NCBI GenBank assembly: GCA_007118695.1
Contig: SKRC01000081.1
Span: 1-41,402 of the forward strand
Reading direction: 5' to 3'
DNA from: Balneolaceae bacterium
GTDB lineage: Bacteria; Bacteroidota; Rhodothermia; Balneolales; Balneolaceae
DNA: 41,402 nt
Shown: one piece after another, positions 24,302 to 34,069 of the stretch
Position numbering within the stretch: position 1 is the first letter of the stretch
How the letters are laid out: each line of letters opens with the position of its first letter
Notes under the pieces: model-generated
Told to the model about the DNA's origin: nothing
Database searches by the model: none
The model's input: only the letters and a program-made list of their open reading frames with translations
Translations under genes and position numbers: made by a program

Positions 24302-27300
24302 ATGAAACTCACTGAACTAACAATAAAAAACAGAACGGTAATACTTGTTCTGGCGGCTATCCTGGTCGTTGCCGGTGCATACAGCTACAGTTCTATTCCC
24401 AAGGAATCGAACCCGTCGATAGAGATACCGATCTTTATCATCAATACGATTTATCCCGGTATCAGCCCTTCGGATATGGAGTCACTGATCACCCAGCCCA
24501 TTGAACGGGAACTGCAGGGCATCAGCGGTGTGAAAGAAATTCGATCGACAACCACCGAGAGCTTCAGCAGTGTGGTGGTTGAATTCGAACTGGATGTATC
24601 CATGACAGAGGCCAGTCAGAGAGTGCGAGAGAGGGTAGATCTTGCCCGAACCGACTTGCCTGCTGATGCCGAAGATCCCTTTATTGTTGAAATTGACCTG
24701 GATGATATTCCAATTATGACGGTAAACCTGTCGGCCGATTACCCGGTTTCGCAACTCACCCGGATCGCGGAGAGAATGGAAGACATGCTGGAAACGGTTT
24801 CCGGTGTTCGCGATGTGGAAGTGGTTGGCAAGGTGGAGCGGGAAGTGCAGGTCAATGTGGATTTGGCCACGCTGAACGGCTATCACTTAACCTTTGGCCA
24901 ACTGATTGGGTCTATTCAGAATCAGAATCTGACCATCCCGGGCGGCACTGTCGGTGTCGATAAGATGGATTACCTGGTCCGGGTCAGTGGTGAATTCACC
25001 CATCCGCAAGAGATCGAAAACCTGGTGGTTGCCAGGTCGACAGCCGAAGGTGACAATCCCCGGGGACCTGGATTGGTTTACATGCGTGATGTTGCCGATG
25101 TGTTATTTGGATTCAAAGAGCGGGAGAGCTTTGCCCGGCTCCGGGCATACAAGGTTGAGGAAAACGGCCGTATGGCCGACCTTGATGAGGCAGATATCCG
25201 GGACAACGATGTGATCAGCCTCAATATCAAGAAAAGACCGGGTGTGAATGTACTTGAAACCGCTGAGGCAGTGATGAAAGCTGTCGAGGAATATCCTCTT
25301 CCAGCTGGAACAAACGTCCTTATCACCGGCGATCAAAGTGAAATGATAGACGAACTCATTTCTGACCTGGAGAACAGCATCATCAGTGGAATGTTGTTCG
25401 TAATCCTGGTCTTGGTATTTTTCCTGGGGATCAGGAATGCCCTGCTGGTGGGAACCGCCGTTCCGCTCTCCATTCTGGTTGGTTTTATTGTGCTATTTGG
25501 ATTGGGGTATTCGGCAAACTTCATCATTCTCTTCAGTTTGATCATTGCCCTCGGCCTGCTTGTGGACAATGCGGTAGTGGTCGTAGAGAATATATACAGG
25601 TTCCGGGAAATGGGATATGGCCGGTTTGAGGCGGCAAAACTGGCGACCGATGAAGTAGGCTATGCCCTGATTGCAGCCACATCCACACTGGTTGCGGCGT
25701 TTTTCCCCATGCTTTTCTGGCCGGGTTTGATCGGTCAGTTTATGAGTTACTTGCCAATGACCCTGATTATCGTATTGTTGTGCTCGCTGTTTGTGGCGCT
25801 TGTGATCTACCCGGTTCTTACAGCATATTTTGTACGGCTGGATAATGAAGAAAAGAAACCGATGACCACATTTGTCAAAGGGGTCCTGCTCGGCTCTGCG
25901 ATTTTCCTGGCAGTGGCAATCGGGATGGCCAATGTTACCACTCTGGTCGTAAGCATTCTGGCTATTATCTTTTTTGTCGTGACATTTAAATACCTGATCA
26001 AACCGGCATCACAGCGATTTACGGAAGTCACGCTGCCGGCTGTCATTGCCGGTTACCGCAGATTTCTTGAATGGATGCTCGACAGGGATTACACCGTCAG
26101 ATATGCCATGTTCAGGAATACATTAGCCCTGGGCTCACTGACCATTGCTGCCCTGCTGGCTGTATTGGGGGGATTGATTGGCCTTTTCTCACCGGCATCG
26201 GTCCTGCTGTTTTACGCAGCCGGCCTGTTTGCCGCCATTGGAGTATTCTTTATCATATTACATCTGTTAGAGGCGATGTTTTTAGGCGGTAAAGTATCTG
26301 TGGTGATCGGCCTGTGCCTGGGAGCATTCATCTCTATGATTCTGTTTGTAGTGTCTTTGGGTACTGAAGTGGGTATGATGATTTGGATCTACCTGCTGGG
26401 GCTTCCGGCTGCCCTGGTTGTTATTGGACTGATCGGGATGCTCAGACGATCGGAGAAGAAACTCATTTTGACCGATAACAGGGCTCTGCTGTTAAATTCT
26501 GTTATGGGTGTTTTGATCAGCATTTTCGGCCTATTCAGCCTTGCACCAACCGGAGTTGAATTTTTCCCGGAAACGGATCCCAATAATATTGTTATTGAAC
26601 TTGAAGGCCCAATCGGGATGAATGTATTTGCCAGCGACGCTATCGCCCGTGAAGTTCAGCAGCGATTATACAGGCTGATTGATGAAGATCCACTGGTAAA
26701 AGCCAATATTGAGAATATTCAGGCAAATGTCGGGGTGTCGGGCGATCCGTTTTTTGGAGGCGGGGCCCAAAGCCCTGAGCGGTCGCGGATGACCATTAAC
26801 CTGGTGGATTATGGTGACAGGGCTGAATCGTCCAGCATCACCATGAGTAAAATCCGGGAAATTGTGCGCGACATACCGGATTTTGTTATTAATATTGATG
26901 GCGAACAGGTAGGTCCTCCCACCGATGCACCTGTAAATATTGAGGTGTCAGGAGAGGATTTTGATGAAATAGTGAGAATAACCAGGGAAATCACCGACAT
27001 TATTACGGAAGCATCGGTAACCAGGCAAATCCCCGGGCTGGTGGATGTAAGAAATAATGTAAGCGGGGGATTACCTGAATACCGGATTTTGGTGGATTAT
27101 GAACGGGCCAGCCGGTTCGGACTCAACATGTCGGATGTTGCCCAGACCATTCGAATAGCAAATAACGGCCTTGAAGCCAGCAAGTGGAGAGATGGTGAGG
27201 ATGAGTACGACATCGTTGTCAGGCTCAAACCCGAAGACCGGCAAAACCTGGAAAGCCTGAGAGACCTGAATGTCGGATCGATGGACGGATTTGTTCCCCT

Positions 27301-28099
27301 GGTTGCAATTGCAGACTTTGAAGAAGGAATTGGCCTCGGCAGTATTACCAGGCTCAATCTGCAGCGGACAGCCACAATTGAAGGACAGGCTGCGCCCGGA
27401 TTCAGCGGTCCCGAAGTGTTGAACGAAGTACAGGCACTGCTTGCCGACTACCGGGAAAACCTGCCGCCGGGATACACGATGGAATACACCGGGGAGAGCG
27501 AGGAGCAGGAAGAAGCCTTCGGGTTCCTGACCACAGCTCTTCTGGTCGGATTTGCACTCATTTTCTTGGTGATGCTTGCTAAATTCAACAACATCGTATC
27601 GCCGTTTATCATCATAACAGCGGTTGGGCTGAGCCTTATCGGGGTACTCCTGGGTCTGATTTTGACCCGTACAGCCTTTGGCCTGATGACCTTCATCGGG
27701 ATTATTTCACTGGCTGGGATCGTATGTGTGAATAACATCGTATTACTCGATTATGTCAAACAATTGACGGAAAAAGGCAAATCCAGGCGGGATGCGATTA
27801 TCGAGGCAGGCGCCATCAGGTTTCGCCCGGTGTTGCTCACTGCACTGACAACAATTTTGGGCCTTGTACCCCTGACATTCGGGATCAATATCGATTTTGT
27901 CAATCTGTTTGCAAACTTTGATCCGGATTTCCAGTTGGGTTCCGATAGTACGGCATTCTGGGGCCCGATGGGAATAGCCATTATCAGTGGCCTGACGTTT
28001 GCCACATTCCTGACCCTTGTGGTAGTGCCGGTACTCTATTCGGCGTTCGATTCCCTCTCGCAACGAATGGGTGCATTGATCACCGGTCGTACTACATAA
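24302..28099 (+). CDS. RND efflux permease with extra transmembrane insertion
   Basis: The proton-driven inner-membrane pump of the tripartite system. It is 1265 residues long; AcrB-type pumps have about 1040. Porter and docking domains and TM1-TM6 are normal up to about residue 512: TM1 near 11-29, TM2-TM6 between 357 and 510, with the TM4 motif LLVDNAVVVVENI where AcrB has two Asp. Some 200 additional, mostly hydrophobic residues (about 520-715) follow, predicting roughly six more helices before the usual TM7 (about 728-746) and its SLAPTGVEFFPETDP exit. The second half is again standard, with TM10 carrying CVNNIVLLDYV in place of the AcrB lysine. The VDN/VNN variant is common in one Bacteroidota branch. 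A terminator follows the gene. Substrates are unknown. Confidence 0.93.
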   Translation: MKLTELTIKNRTVILVLAAILVVAGAYSYSSIPKESNPSIEIPIFIINTIYPGISPSDMESLITQPIERELQGISGVKEIRSTTTESFSSVVVEFELDVSMTEASQRVRERVDLARTDLPADAEDPFIVEIDLDDIPIMTVNLSADYPVSQLTRIAERMEDMLETVSGVRDVEVVGKVEREVQVNVDLATLNGYHLTFGQLIGSIQNQNLTIPGGTVGVDKMDYLVRVSGEFTHPQEIENLVVARSTAEGDNPRGPGLVYMRDVADVLFGFKERESFARLRAYKVEENGRMADLDEADIRDNDVISLNIKKRPGVNVLETAEAVMKAVEEYPLPAGTNVLITGDQSEMIDELISDLENSIISGMLFVILVLVFFLGIRNALLVGTAVPLSILVGFIVLFGLGYSANFIILFSLIIALGLLVDNAVVVVENIYRFREMGYGRFEAAKLATDEVGYALIAATSTLVAAFFPMLFWPGLIGQFMSYLPMTLIIVLLCSLFVALVIYPVLTAYFVRLDNEEKKPMTTFVKGVLLGSAIFLAVAIGMANVTTLVVSILAIIFFVVTFKYLIKPASQRFTEVTLPAVIAGYRRFLEWMLDRDYTVRYAMFRNTLALGSLTIAALLAVLGGLIGLFSPASVLLFYAAGLFAAIGVFFIILHLLEAMFLGGKVSVVIGLCLGAFISMILFVVSLGTEVGMMIWIYLLGLPAALVVIGLIGMLRRSEKKLILTDNRALLLNSVMGVLISIFGLFSLAPTGVEFFPETDPNNIVIELEGPIGMNVFASDAIAREVQQRLYRLIDEDPLVKANIENIQANVGVSGDPFFGGGAQSPERSRMTINLVDYGDRAESSSITMSKIREIVRDIPDFVINIDGEQVGPPTDAPVNIEVSGEDFDEIVRITREITDIITEASVTRQIPGLVDVRNNVSGGLPEYRILVDYERASRFGLNMSDVAQTIRIANNGLEASKWRDGEDEYDIVVRLKPEDRQNLESLRDLNVGSMDGFVPLVAIADFEEGIGLGSITRLNLQRTATIEGQAAPGFSGPEVLNEVQALLADYRENLPPGYTMEYTGESEEQEEAFGFLTTALLVGFALIFLVMLAKFNNIVSPFIIITAVGLSLIGVLLGLILTRTAFGLMTFIGIISLAGIVCVNNIVLLDYVKQLTEKGKSRRDAIIEAGAIRFRPVLLTALTTILGLVPLTFGINIDFVNLFANFDPDFQLGSDSTAFWGPMGIAIISGLTFATFLTLVVVPVLYSAFDSLSQRMGALITGRTT

Positions 28100-28146
28100 G
28101 AATTTTACCCACAAAGATCGTAAATGAGAGACAACTTGAGCGGAAT

Positions 28147-28184
28147 AAAAAAAAGAACGTCTTGATTCAAGGCGTTCTTTTATT
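28147..28184 (+). terminator. Intrinsic terminator of the efflux operon
   Basis: AAAAGAACGTCTTG and CAAGGCGTTCTTTT form a 14-bp stem with one G-T pair and a three-base loop, starting about 50 bp after the permease stop. The A-run before and T-run after make it usable in both directions. Confidence 0.85.
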
Positions 28185-28260
28185 CTGAAAATGAAATACT
28201 GACAACCATCGGACAATTCATTATTTTCTTCCACGAAACTTTAAACGAATTCAGATCCAG

Positions 28261-28668
28261 GTGATTCAACGACTGCAAACGGTATTTCTCTTTTTAGCTG
28301 CTGTAATCAATTTGTTCGTTTTTTTTACCCCCATCTATTCGAGGGCAGTACAGGATCCGGCCGGATGGATTGGTACTTTATTTGCCATTCTGCTTACCGG
28401 CGCAATGATCTTTAGTGCCTATTCTATTTTTCTCTACAAGAACCGGTACAATCAACTGAAATGGGTGAAAATTGCCACCTATTTCCAGACGGCAGTGCTG
28501 GCAGCGGCAGTCGGCATTCTGTTCACCCTGGGGGGGGTGGGCACTTTTCTGATGAAAGAAGCTTTGAGTGTACTTTTGGTATTGGTTGCGTTGATCGCAC
28601 TGTGGCAGGCTTGGAGATTTATAAAGAAAGACCAGGAACTTGTTGAATCCATGGATCGAATTCGATAA
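28261..28668 (+). CDS. DUF4293 family membrane protein
   Basis: A 135-residue protein that matches the DUF4293 family. It starts MIQRLQTVFLFLAAVINL, has four hydrophobic helices (about 5-22, 37-55, 75-92, 97-115), and ends with the charged tail KKDQELVESMDRIR that is conserved at the C-terminus of this family. Members occur almost only in Bacteroidota and relatives and their function is unknown. Start is GTG at 28261, needed to include the conserved MIQR opening. The next gene begins 12 bp downstream, so the two are co-transcribed. Confidence 0.85.
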   Translation: MIQRLQTVFLFLAAVINLFVFFTPIYSRAVQDPAGWIGTLFAILLTGAMIFSAYSIFLYKNRYNQLKWVKIATYFQTAVLAAAVGILFTLGGVGTFLMKEALSVLLVLVALIALWQAWRFIKKDQELVESMDRIR

Positions 28669-28679
28669 ACAGAAACATA

Positions 28680-29615
28680 TTGACTGATACGCCGAGTTCG
28701 TCTGACTATCCAAAATTCAAAGTAATAACACTGCTGATCATTGGGTTAACTACTTTTGGAGCAGCACCCATTTTGGTCAGATATGCAACAGATGTCGAAC
28801 CCATTGTGCTGGCTGCCATGCGCACACTGTTTGCGGTATTGATACTGCTTCCCTTTTGGCTGCCAAAACGAAAAACCATTAGTGAATTGCAAACGGCCGG
28901 CATCAGTACCGGTATGATGATGATTGCCGGTTTATGCCTGGGTCTTCATTTTACTTTCTGGATTGCATCCCTTCATTATACAAGTGTTGCTTCAGCCTCG
29001 GTACTGGTGACGATCCACCCGGTGATGCTGATCGTAGCAGAAAGCCTCATCTTCAAAAAGCGGTTCAAAGCTGTGGTATGGCTTGGGGTGATCATTGCAT
29101 GTACCGGGTCGGTTATTCTTGGCTATTCAGATCAGGTCGGAGGAGGCGATTTCGAGAACCCGTTGCTGGGAAATATCCTGGCATTTACGGCAGCCGTGAT
29201 ATTTGTGATCTATTTTATGATTGGCCGGAAAATGCGTCAAAAGGCAGAGTGGATCGATTATGTGTTCCATGTTTATCTGCATGCGGCCATTGCCTGCAGT
29301 GTATTAACCCTGATCTGGGTGGGAGGATGGCCATATCTGTCTGTATCGGCAGTATTAATCGGTATTATCCTTGCCGCCGGTCCTACTGTCATTGGTCACG
29401 GATCAATGAACTATGCCGTGAAATATATCTCCCCGACAATACTGTCAACACTTATCCTCTCTGAAGCCATCATCGCTGCAATTGCTGCATTCTTTCTGTT
29501 TGCTGAGCTCCCCACAACACTCTCCATTGCAGCCATGCTGGTTATTATGACAGGTGTTGCCCTGAGTTGGGCCAAAAGAAGAGATGGTATTAAAGACCTG
29601 AAACCGGATAAATAA
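28680..29615 (+). CDS. EamA/DMT family transporter
   Basis: A second ten-helix EamA exporter, 311 residues. Repeat one carries TTFGAAPILVRYATDVEPIV and LHFTFWIASLHYTSVASASV. Repeat two has AAGPTVIGHGSMNYAVKYIS and the closing LILSEAIIAAIAAFFLFAEL. It differs clearly from the EamA protein at 19491-20465, so this is not a recent duplication. Start is TTG at 28680, preceded by a polar stretch; there is no convincing Shine-Dalgarno, so the N-terminus is tentative. It lies 12 bp after the DUF4293 gene. Substrate unknown. Confidence 0.88.
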   Translation: MTDTPSSSDYPKFKVITLLIIGLTTFGAAPILVRYATDVEPIVLAAMRTLFAVLILLPFWLPKRKTISELQTAGISTGMMMIAGLCLGLHFTFWIASLHYTSVASASVLVTIHPVMLIVAESLIFKKRFKAVVWLGVIIACTGSVILGYSDQVGGGDFENPLLGNILAFTAAVIFVIYFMIGRKMRQKAEWIDYVFHVYLHAAIACSVLTLIWVGGWPYLSVSAVLIGIILAAGPTVIGHGSMNYAVKYISPTILSTLILSEAIIAAIAAFFLFAELPTTLSIAAMLVIMTGVALSWAKRRDGIKDLKPDK

Positions 29616-29856
29616 TTCCGGCCACAAGGCGTCATCCCACCCTCGGCAAGTGCATTAGAATTTTTTTATAAATGTGAATCGTGCAATAAAAACTGTAACT
29701 TATGAAATTATAATACGTTTAGGTAAACATGTAAATGAGTGTAGAGAAGGTATCAGCAGTATTCAAACGAATGCAACAGAGAAATTGTTAGGCTATTCAT
29801 AATATCGTCAATAAAATCAATCATTTGAGATTGACAATTTAATTCAACGGCAACCA

Positions 29857-31410
29857 ATGTATTGCCAGATGATGAAGAGAAATCATATCCTGAAAATAAA
29901 GAAAAATATTGTACTGGCCCCCTTGTTTTTGTATCTGGTGGCCGCAGGCTGTCAGCAAGAGCATGATGAAAGCCAGGAATTAAGGTTCTACGAGGGGTCA
30001 CCGGAATTGTCTATGACGGTGACCGAACCTGTATACCGTGATCTGGTTGATATTCAGCGAAGTGGTGTATTGAGGATGATAACGCATTACAGCTCAAACA
30101 CCTATTTTCTGCATCAGGGCGTTGAAGTTGGGTTTGAATATGAACTGTTAATGGAATTCGCCCGCGAGAATGACATGGCGCTCGAGGTCGTAATCATCGA
30201 CCGGGATGAAAATCCCTACGATTTGTTAAATTCCGGCGAAGGCGATGTCATCGCCGCGAATTATACGATTACGCCTGAAAGAAGGAGTATTGTCTCATTT
30301 ACACGGCCCTATAACCTGGTAGATCAGATCATCGTATATTCTGCTGACCTGGAAGAGAAGCCTGAGTCGCTGGAAGAGCTGGCCGAAATGCAATTGCCGA
30401 TCACCGTTGTTCGTAACAGTTCTTACTTTCACACCCTGATGCAACTGCAGGAGGAGGGTTATGATCTCAATATCCAGGTGGTTTCCGATGATCTGGATAC
30501 TGAAACCCTGTTGTTTCAGATTGAAAATGGCTCGATCGAAGCCACTGTTTCCGATGATAATATGTTCCGGGCTACCAGTCAGTTTATGAATGGCCTGGTT
30601 GGTGGGCCGACCATCGCAGAAAACGATACCATTGCATGGGCAATTCGAACTAACTCACCGGATCTTGAAACAGCTATGAACCGGTTTCTCCACAGGCATT
30701 TCCGTTTTACTGCCGACCGGAGTGAACCGAGACGATCTGAATTGCTGAATGTACTCAGGCAGCGTTATTTTGAGACCGGCCCGCAGATTGCAGAATATTT
30801 CAATGCGGACTGGCATTTTCAAAGCACCGGCCTGATTTCACCATACGATTATCTGGTCCAGGAGGTCGCCGATTCGTTAGAGTTGGATTGGTTGATGCTT
30901 ACTTCCATGATAGCCCAGGAGTCGAGGTTTAACCCGGGCTCAAAAAGCTGGATGGGGGCAGTTGGTTTGATGCAGATCATTCCGCGTTTTTCCGAGATTG
31001 AATATGAAAACCTTTATAACCCGGAAATTAATATTCGGGAGGGGGCAAGGATTATCCGCGAACATCTGGATCATTACGCTTACCTTGACAGCCTCAATCA
31101 ATGGTCCTTTGCCCTGGCAGCCTATAATGTGGGATCCGGTCATATGGCTGATGCAAGACGCCTTGTTATCGATCAGAACAAGAATCCGAATGAATGGGAA
31201 AATGTGGCGGATGCCCTATTGAAGCTGATGCAGAGGAGGTATTACCAGGATGCCCGCTATGGATATGCCAGGGGTATCGAAACGGTACAGTACGTTCAGG
31301 AAATCAAAAACCGCTACCGCATGTACGAACGAATCGTTGCAATTGCCGAGACAAGAGGCGGCACTCGTATGCCGGGGATGATGGAGGCCGGTTTGATCAG
31401 GTTGCCTTGA
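29857..31410 (+). CDS. mltF: MltF-like membrane-bound lytic murein transglycosylase
   Basis: A lipoprotein that cleaves peptidoglycan between MurNAc and GlcNAc. The order is: lipoprotein signal (LVAAGC, Cys32 from the first ATG), a solute-binding-protein domain (about 58-290, as in ABC amino-acid binders and MltF), then the SLT catalytic domain (about 335-490) with MIAQESRF (catalytic Glu355), GAVGLMQIIP and LAAYNVGSGH. This two-domain build is that of MltF, in which the binding domain regulates the enzyme. The true start may be one of the ATGs at 29869/29872, which give a more usual signal peptide. The 3' end overlaps the convergent rsbU-like gene by 14 bp. Confidence 0.92.
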   Translation: MYCQMMKRNHILKIKKNIVLAPLFLYLVAAGCQQEHDESQELRFYEGSPELSMTVTEPVYRDLVDIQRSGVLRMITHYSSNTYFLHQGVEVGFEYELLMEFARENDMALEVVIIDRDENPYDLLNSGEGDVIAANYTITPERRSIVSFTRPYNLVDQIIVYSADLEEKPESLEELAEMQLPITVVRNSSYFHTLMQLQEEGYDLNIQVVSDDLDTETLLFQIENGSIEATVSDDNMFRATSQFMNGLVGGPTIAENDTIAWAIRTNSPDLETAMNRFLHRHFRFTADRSEPRRSELLNVLRQRYFETGPQIAEYFNADWHFQSTGLISPYDYLVQEVADSLELDWLMLTSMIAQESRFNPGSKSWMGAVGLMQIIPRFSEIEYENLYNPEINIREGARIIREHLDHYAYLDSLNQWSFALAAYNVGSGHMADARRLVIDQNKNPNEWENVADALLKLMQRRYYQDARYGYARGIETVQYVQEIKNRYRMYERIVAIAETRGGTRMPGMMEAGLIRLP

Positions 31411-33124
31411 TGACGATCAGGGTCAGGTCGTCAGCTAATTTGCCTGCGTTGAAGTTTTTAACGTCCTGGACGATCGTGTCTATCAGCTCACCGGCGCTTT
31501 GTGAGCGGTTTTCTAAAATTAATTTTTGGAGATTTTCCTCACCATATTCCTCCCCGATACGGTTGAATGTTTCGGTAACTCCATCGGTGTACATGACTAA
31601 AATATCCCCATTATTCAGTGTAATGGCCGTCTCTTCGTAAGGGGTTAAGGTTGGCATGGCACCCAGGATCAAGCCACCTTCGGAGAGTTCTTCAAATTCA
31701 TTTTTTTCTTTTCTTAAAAGCAGCGGCGGATTGTGCCCGGCATTGATATATTTGAGGCGGGATTCCGCATGGAAATATTTGGCCCAGAAAAAAGTAATGA
31801 ATTTATCACTTGGGGTATTTTCATAAATCAGGTTGTTAATCCTGCCTGTCGCTTCACCCAGGGTAATATCAACGGGAAGAAGCACATGCAACATCGACTG
31901 CAGGTTTGCCATCAACAATGCAGCCGGGATGCCTTTGCCGGTTACATCCCCAATGGCTGTAATGAAATTTGCATCAGGAGTTTCAACAATATCATAATAA
32001 TCACCCCCCACCTGCTGGGAAGGGATGTTTTTTGCGGCAAGGTCAAGGTTTGGAATATTCGGCAAGGTTTCCGGAAACAGCCCCTTTTGAATGTTTTTGG
32101 CTATGTTGATCTCCTCTTCCAGTTTCTCTTTTTCTATGCGCTCTTCCAGAAACAGGGTCTTTTGGATGGATAAAATAGCCAGGTTCCCCAACGATTGCAG
32201 GAAATTGAAGTCAGGCCGTGTCAGATCTTCTTTATTGGCTTTCTTGCTGACGCCAACAACAGCGGTTTTTTCTCCCTGCAATTGCAAAGCAGTTAACGCA
32301 GCAATTTCATTCTCCTTCAAAAAAGGCAAAGCTTCATAATGTTCAGGCTGTAATTCAAGGATGTCTTCCGGCAGATCAAATATTTGTTTCCTCTGTTTTT
32401 TATTGGGAGCTTTTTGTAATCCGCTGGATGCCATTAATTCCAGCTTGCCATTCATATTATAGATCAGAAAAAACTTTCTGATTAAAAGCTGGCCAAGCAA
32501 AGCAAATTTGAAAGTACTTGCGATTTTCTCGCGATCGACCATCAGGCTGAAATCTTTCGATAGATCAAACAGGGTATTCAGCTCATAAACCTTGCGATCG
32601 AGTTTACGGTTGATCTCCCGCATTTCGCTGAACATCCTGGAATTGGCGATGGCGACAGATGAAATGATACTTAGGCTTTCAATGAATTCAATTTCATGGT
32701 CACTGAGAAGTTCATCGTTGCCTTTCCGGCTCAGATAAAGATAGCCCAGATGATGATTACTGGTTTTAAGATTGAAATACAGGCCTCTGTTTTGCCCTTC
32801 AAAAAGCTCCGGTGAATTCAATCCCAGTTTTTGAGGATCGATGGCTATCCGGTCAAATTCATTCGGGCTCCACGGAATTTCTATCCGGTCACCTTCACTC
32901 AGCCGGGACCGGCCTTTGATTTTGGTGATGATATATTCGTTTTTGCCAGGTACCTGGATTAATATAGCCCCTCTGGGAACAAGCATTTTACCCATGGTAA
33001 TGAGTAGCAAATTGTTTAAGACAAAATCCGTCTCGCGGGATTCTATCAGCAATCGGCTGGTCTCAAGCAGCATCTTTAATTCAAAACGGCTTCGTGTCTC
33101 TTTGTTTTGTTTGACTTTACTCAC
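31397..33124 (-). CDS. rsbU: RsbU-like GAF-PP2C serine phosphatase
   Basis: The phosphatase arm of a partner-switching module; it dephosphorylates the STAS antagonist. Over 575 residues there are two GAF-like sensory domains (about 30-165 and 180-322), a short coiled coil with EERIEKEKLEEEINIAKNIQ, and a SpoIIE/PP2C domain (about 350-575). The metal-binding acids appear in GGDYYD (Asp375), GDVTGKG (Asp393), MYTDGVTE (Asp514) and DDLTLIV (565-566). No membrane segment is seen, so it should sense a soluble cue. It starts four bases after the rsbW-like gene and closes the operon. Confidence 0.9.
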   Translation of the reverse strand: MSKVKQNKETRSRFELKMLLETSRLLIESRETDFVLNNLLLITMGKMLVPRGAILIQVPGKNEYIITKIKGRSRLSEGDRIEIPWSPNEFDRIAIDPQKLGLNSPELFEGQNRGLYFNLKTSNHHLGYLYLSRKGNDELLSDHEIEFIESLSIISSVAIANSRMFSEMREINRKLDRKVYELNTLFDLSKDFSLMVDREKIASTFKFALLGQLLIRKFFLIYNMNGKLELMASSGLQKAPNKKQRKQIFDLPEDILELQPEHYEALPFLKENEIAALTALQLQGEKTAVVGVSKKANKEDLTRPDFNFLQSLGNLAILSIQKTLFLEERIEKEKLEEEINIAKNIQKGLFPETLPNIPNLDLAAKNIPSQQVGGDYYDIVETPDANFITAIGDVTGKGIPAALLMANLQSMLHVLLPVDITLGEATGRINNLIYENTPSDKFITFFWAKYFHAESRLKYINAGHNPPLLLRKEKNEFEELSEGGLILGAMPTLTPYEETAITLNNGDILVMYTDGVTETFNRIGEEYGEENLQKLILENRSQSAGELIDTIVQDVKNFNAGKLADDLTLIVIKAT

Positions 33125-33128
33125 AATG

Positions 33129-33551
33129 TTATTTCCGATTTTTATACATGCGGATCATGTTATGATCTTTTTTCTTAAGGTATTCAACCTCATCCATCAG
33201 CTTCCGGATCAGATATACACCCACCCCGCCGCGTTGTTTGGCTTTCATCTGTTTTCTTAAATCGGGTTTGCTGTATTTGCTGGGGTCAAAAGTTTCTCCG
33301 GTATCCGTCAGGGTCACAAAGAGTTTATCATCGTCTATACCAATTAAAATCTCAACATTTTGCTTGTCATCATACTTGTATGCATGTTTGATAATATTGG
33401 TACAGGCTTCATCTACGGCAAGCCTGATATCCGAGACGTCCTTTTCATCGAATCCGAAATTTTGTGCTTTTTCAGCGATAAACTTTCTAACATCTGCCAG
33501 CCGGCTTGTCGATGCATTTACAATTAACTTATGTGTATGATTTGCTGTCAA
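33129..33551 (-). CDS. rsbW: RsbW-like anti-sigma factor / serine kinase
   Basis: A 140-residue GHKL-fold kinase of the RsbW/SpoIIAB type. It has the N box DEACTNIIKHAY (Glu48, Asn52), the G1 box DTGETFDP (Asp83) and the G2 box RGGVGVYLIRKL. Such proteins bind a sigma factor or another target and phosphorylate their STAS antagonist. No sigma factor gene is in the window, so the target lies elsewhere or is not a sigma factor. It sits 13 bp after the rsbV-like gene and four bases before the phosphatase gene. Confidence 0.9.
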   Translation of the reverse strand: MTANHTHKLIVNASTSRLADVRKFIAEKAQNFGFDEKDVSDIRLAVDEACTNIIKHAYKYDDKQNVEILIGIDDDKLFVTLTDTGETFDPSKYSKPDLRKQMKAKQRGGVGVYLIRKLMDEVEYLKKKDHNMIRMYKNRK

Positions 33552-33564
33552 AATCTACCGGTTT

Positions 33565-33921
33565 CTATTGATCCCTGTTATGGAACTGTTTGACCGCTTC
33601 TTTTTCGTCGTCTAAAATGTCATAGAGAGTCGGAAAACCAAGAAGATCAAATACATTGTAAACCTTCTCATTCATATTGGTCAGCTTTATATCACCACCT
33701 AGCCCCCGGACGTCTTCAATATAGGCCATGAAAACACCAAGCCCGGCACTTGCTATATACTCCAGGTTATTGCAGTTAACAATAATGTTATGTTTGTTTT
33801 TATCGATCAGGGACTTTAATGAATCTTCCAATTTGGAAGCCGTATGTGCGTCAAGTTCTCCACTGATTTCAAGCACATCTATCTGATCGGCCTGTCGGTG
33901 ATTAATGTGAAAGTTCTTCAT
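33565..33921 (-). CDS. rsbV: RsbV-like STAS anti-sigma factor antagonist
   Basis: A 118-residue STAS protein, the phosphorylatable switch of the module. The conserved loop reads EYIASAGLGVFMAY with the predicted phospho-acceptor Ser58. The preceding DVLEISGELDAHTASKLEDS strand-helix is typical. When unphosphorylated it should bind the RsbW-like kinase and free the kinase's partner; the RsbU-like protein resets it. It is the first gene of the minus-strand run rsbV-rsbW-rsbU. A minus-strand terminator-like hairpin lies about 150 bp upstream of its start. Confidence 0.9.
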   Translation of the reverse strand: MKNFHINHRQADQIDVLEISGELDAHTASKLEDSLKSLIDKNKHNIIVNCNNLEYIASAGLGVFMAYIEDVRGLGGDIKLTNMNEKVYNVFDLLGFPTLYDILDDEKEAVKQFHNRDQ

Positions 33922-34069
33922 TGATTATGAACGTTGAGTTAGAAACAGTTTTTTTGAATATAGAATTTTCGATTCTATCGCAAAAAATCAATATAGCAAG
34001 AATTTGGTAGTGTTCGTGAAACTGAATAGCAAATTTTACGAGTCGGGTGAGCAATTGTTTTATAGAAAT

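Noticed and set aside
24302-28099. Two fused or frameshifted transporter genes in place of one long RND gene
   Set aside because: The frame is continuous, and both halves and the extra helices keep normal codon use and composition; an insertion is the simpler reading.
28378-28713. Antisense frame in the DUF4293 gene
   Set aside because: Opposite-strand shadow with Cys, Gln and His bias and no family features.
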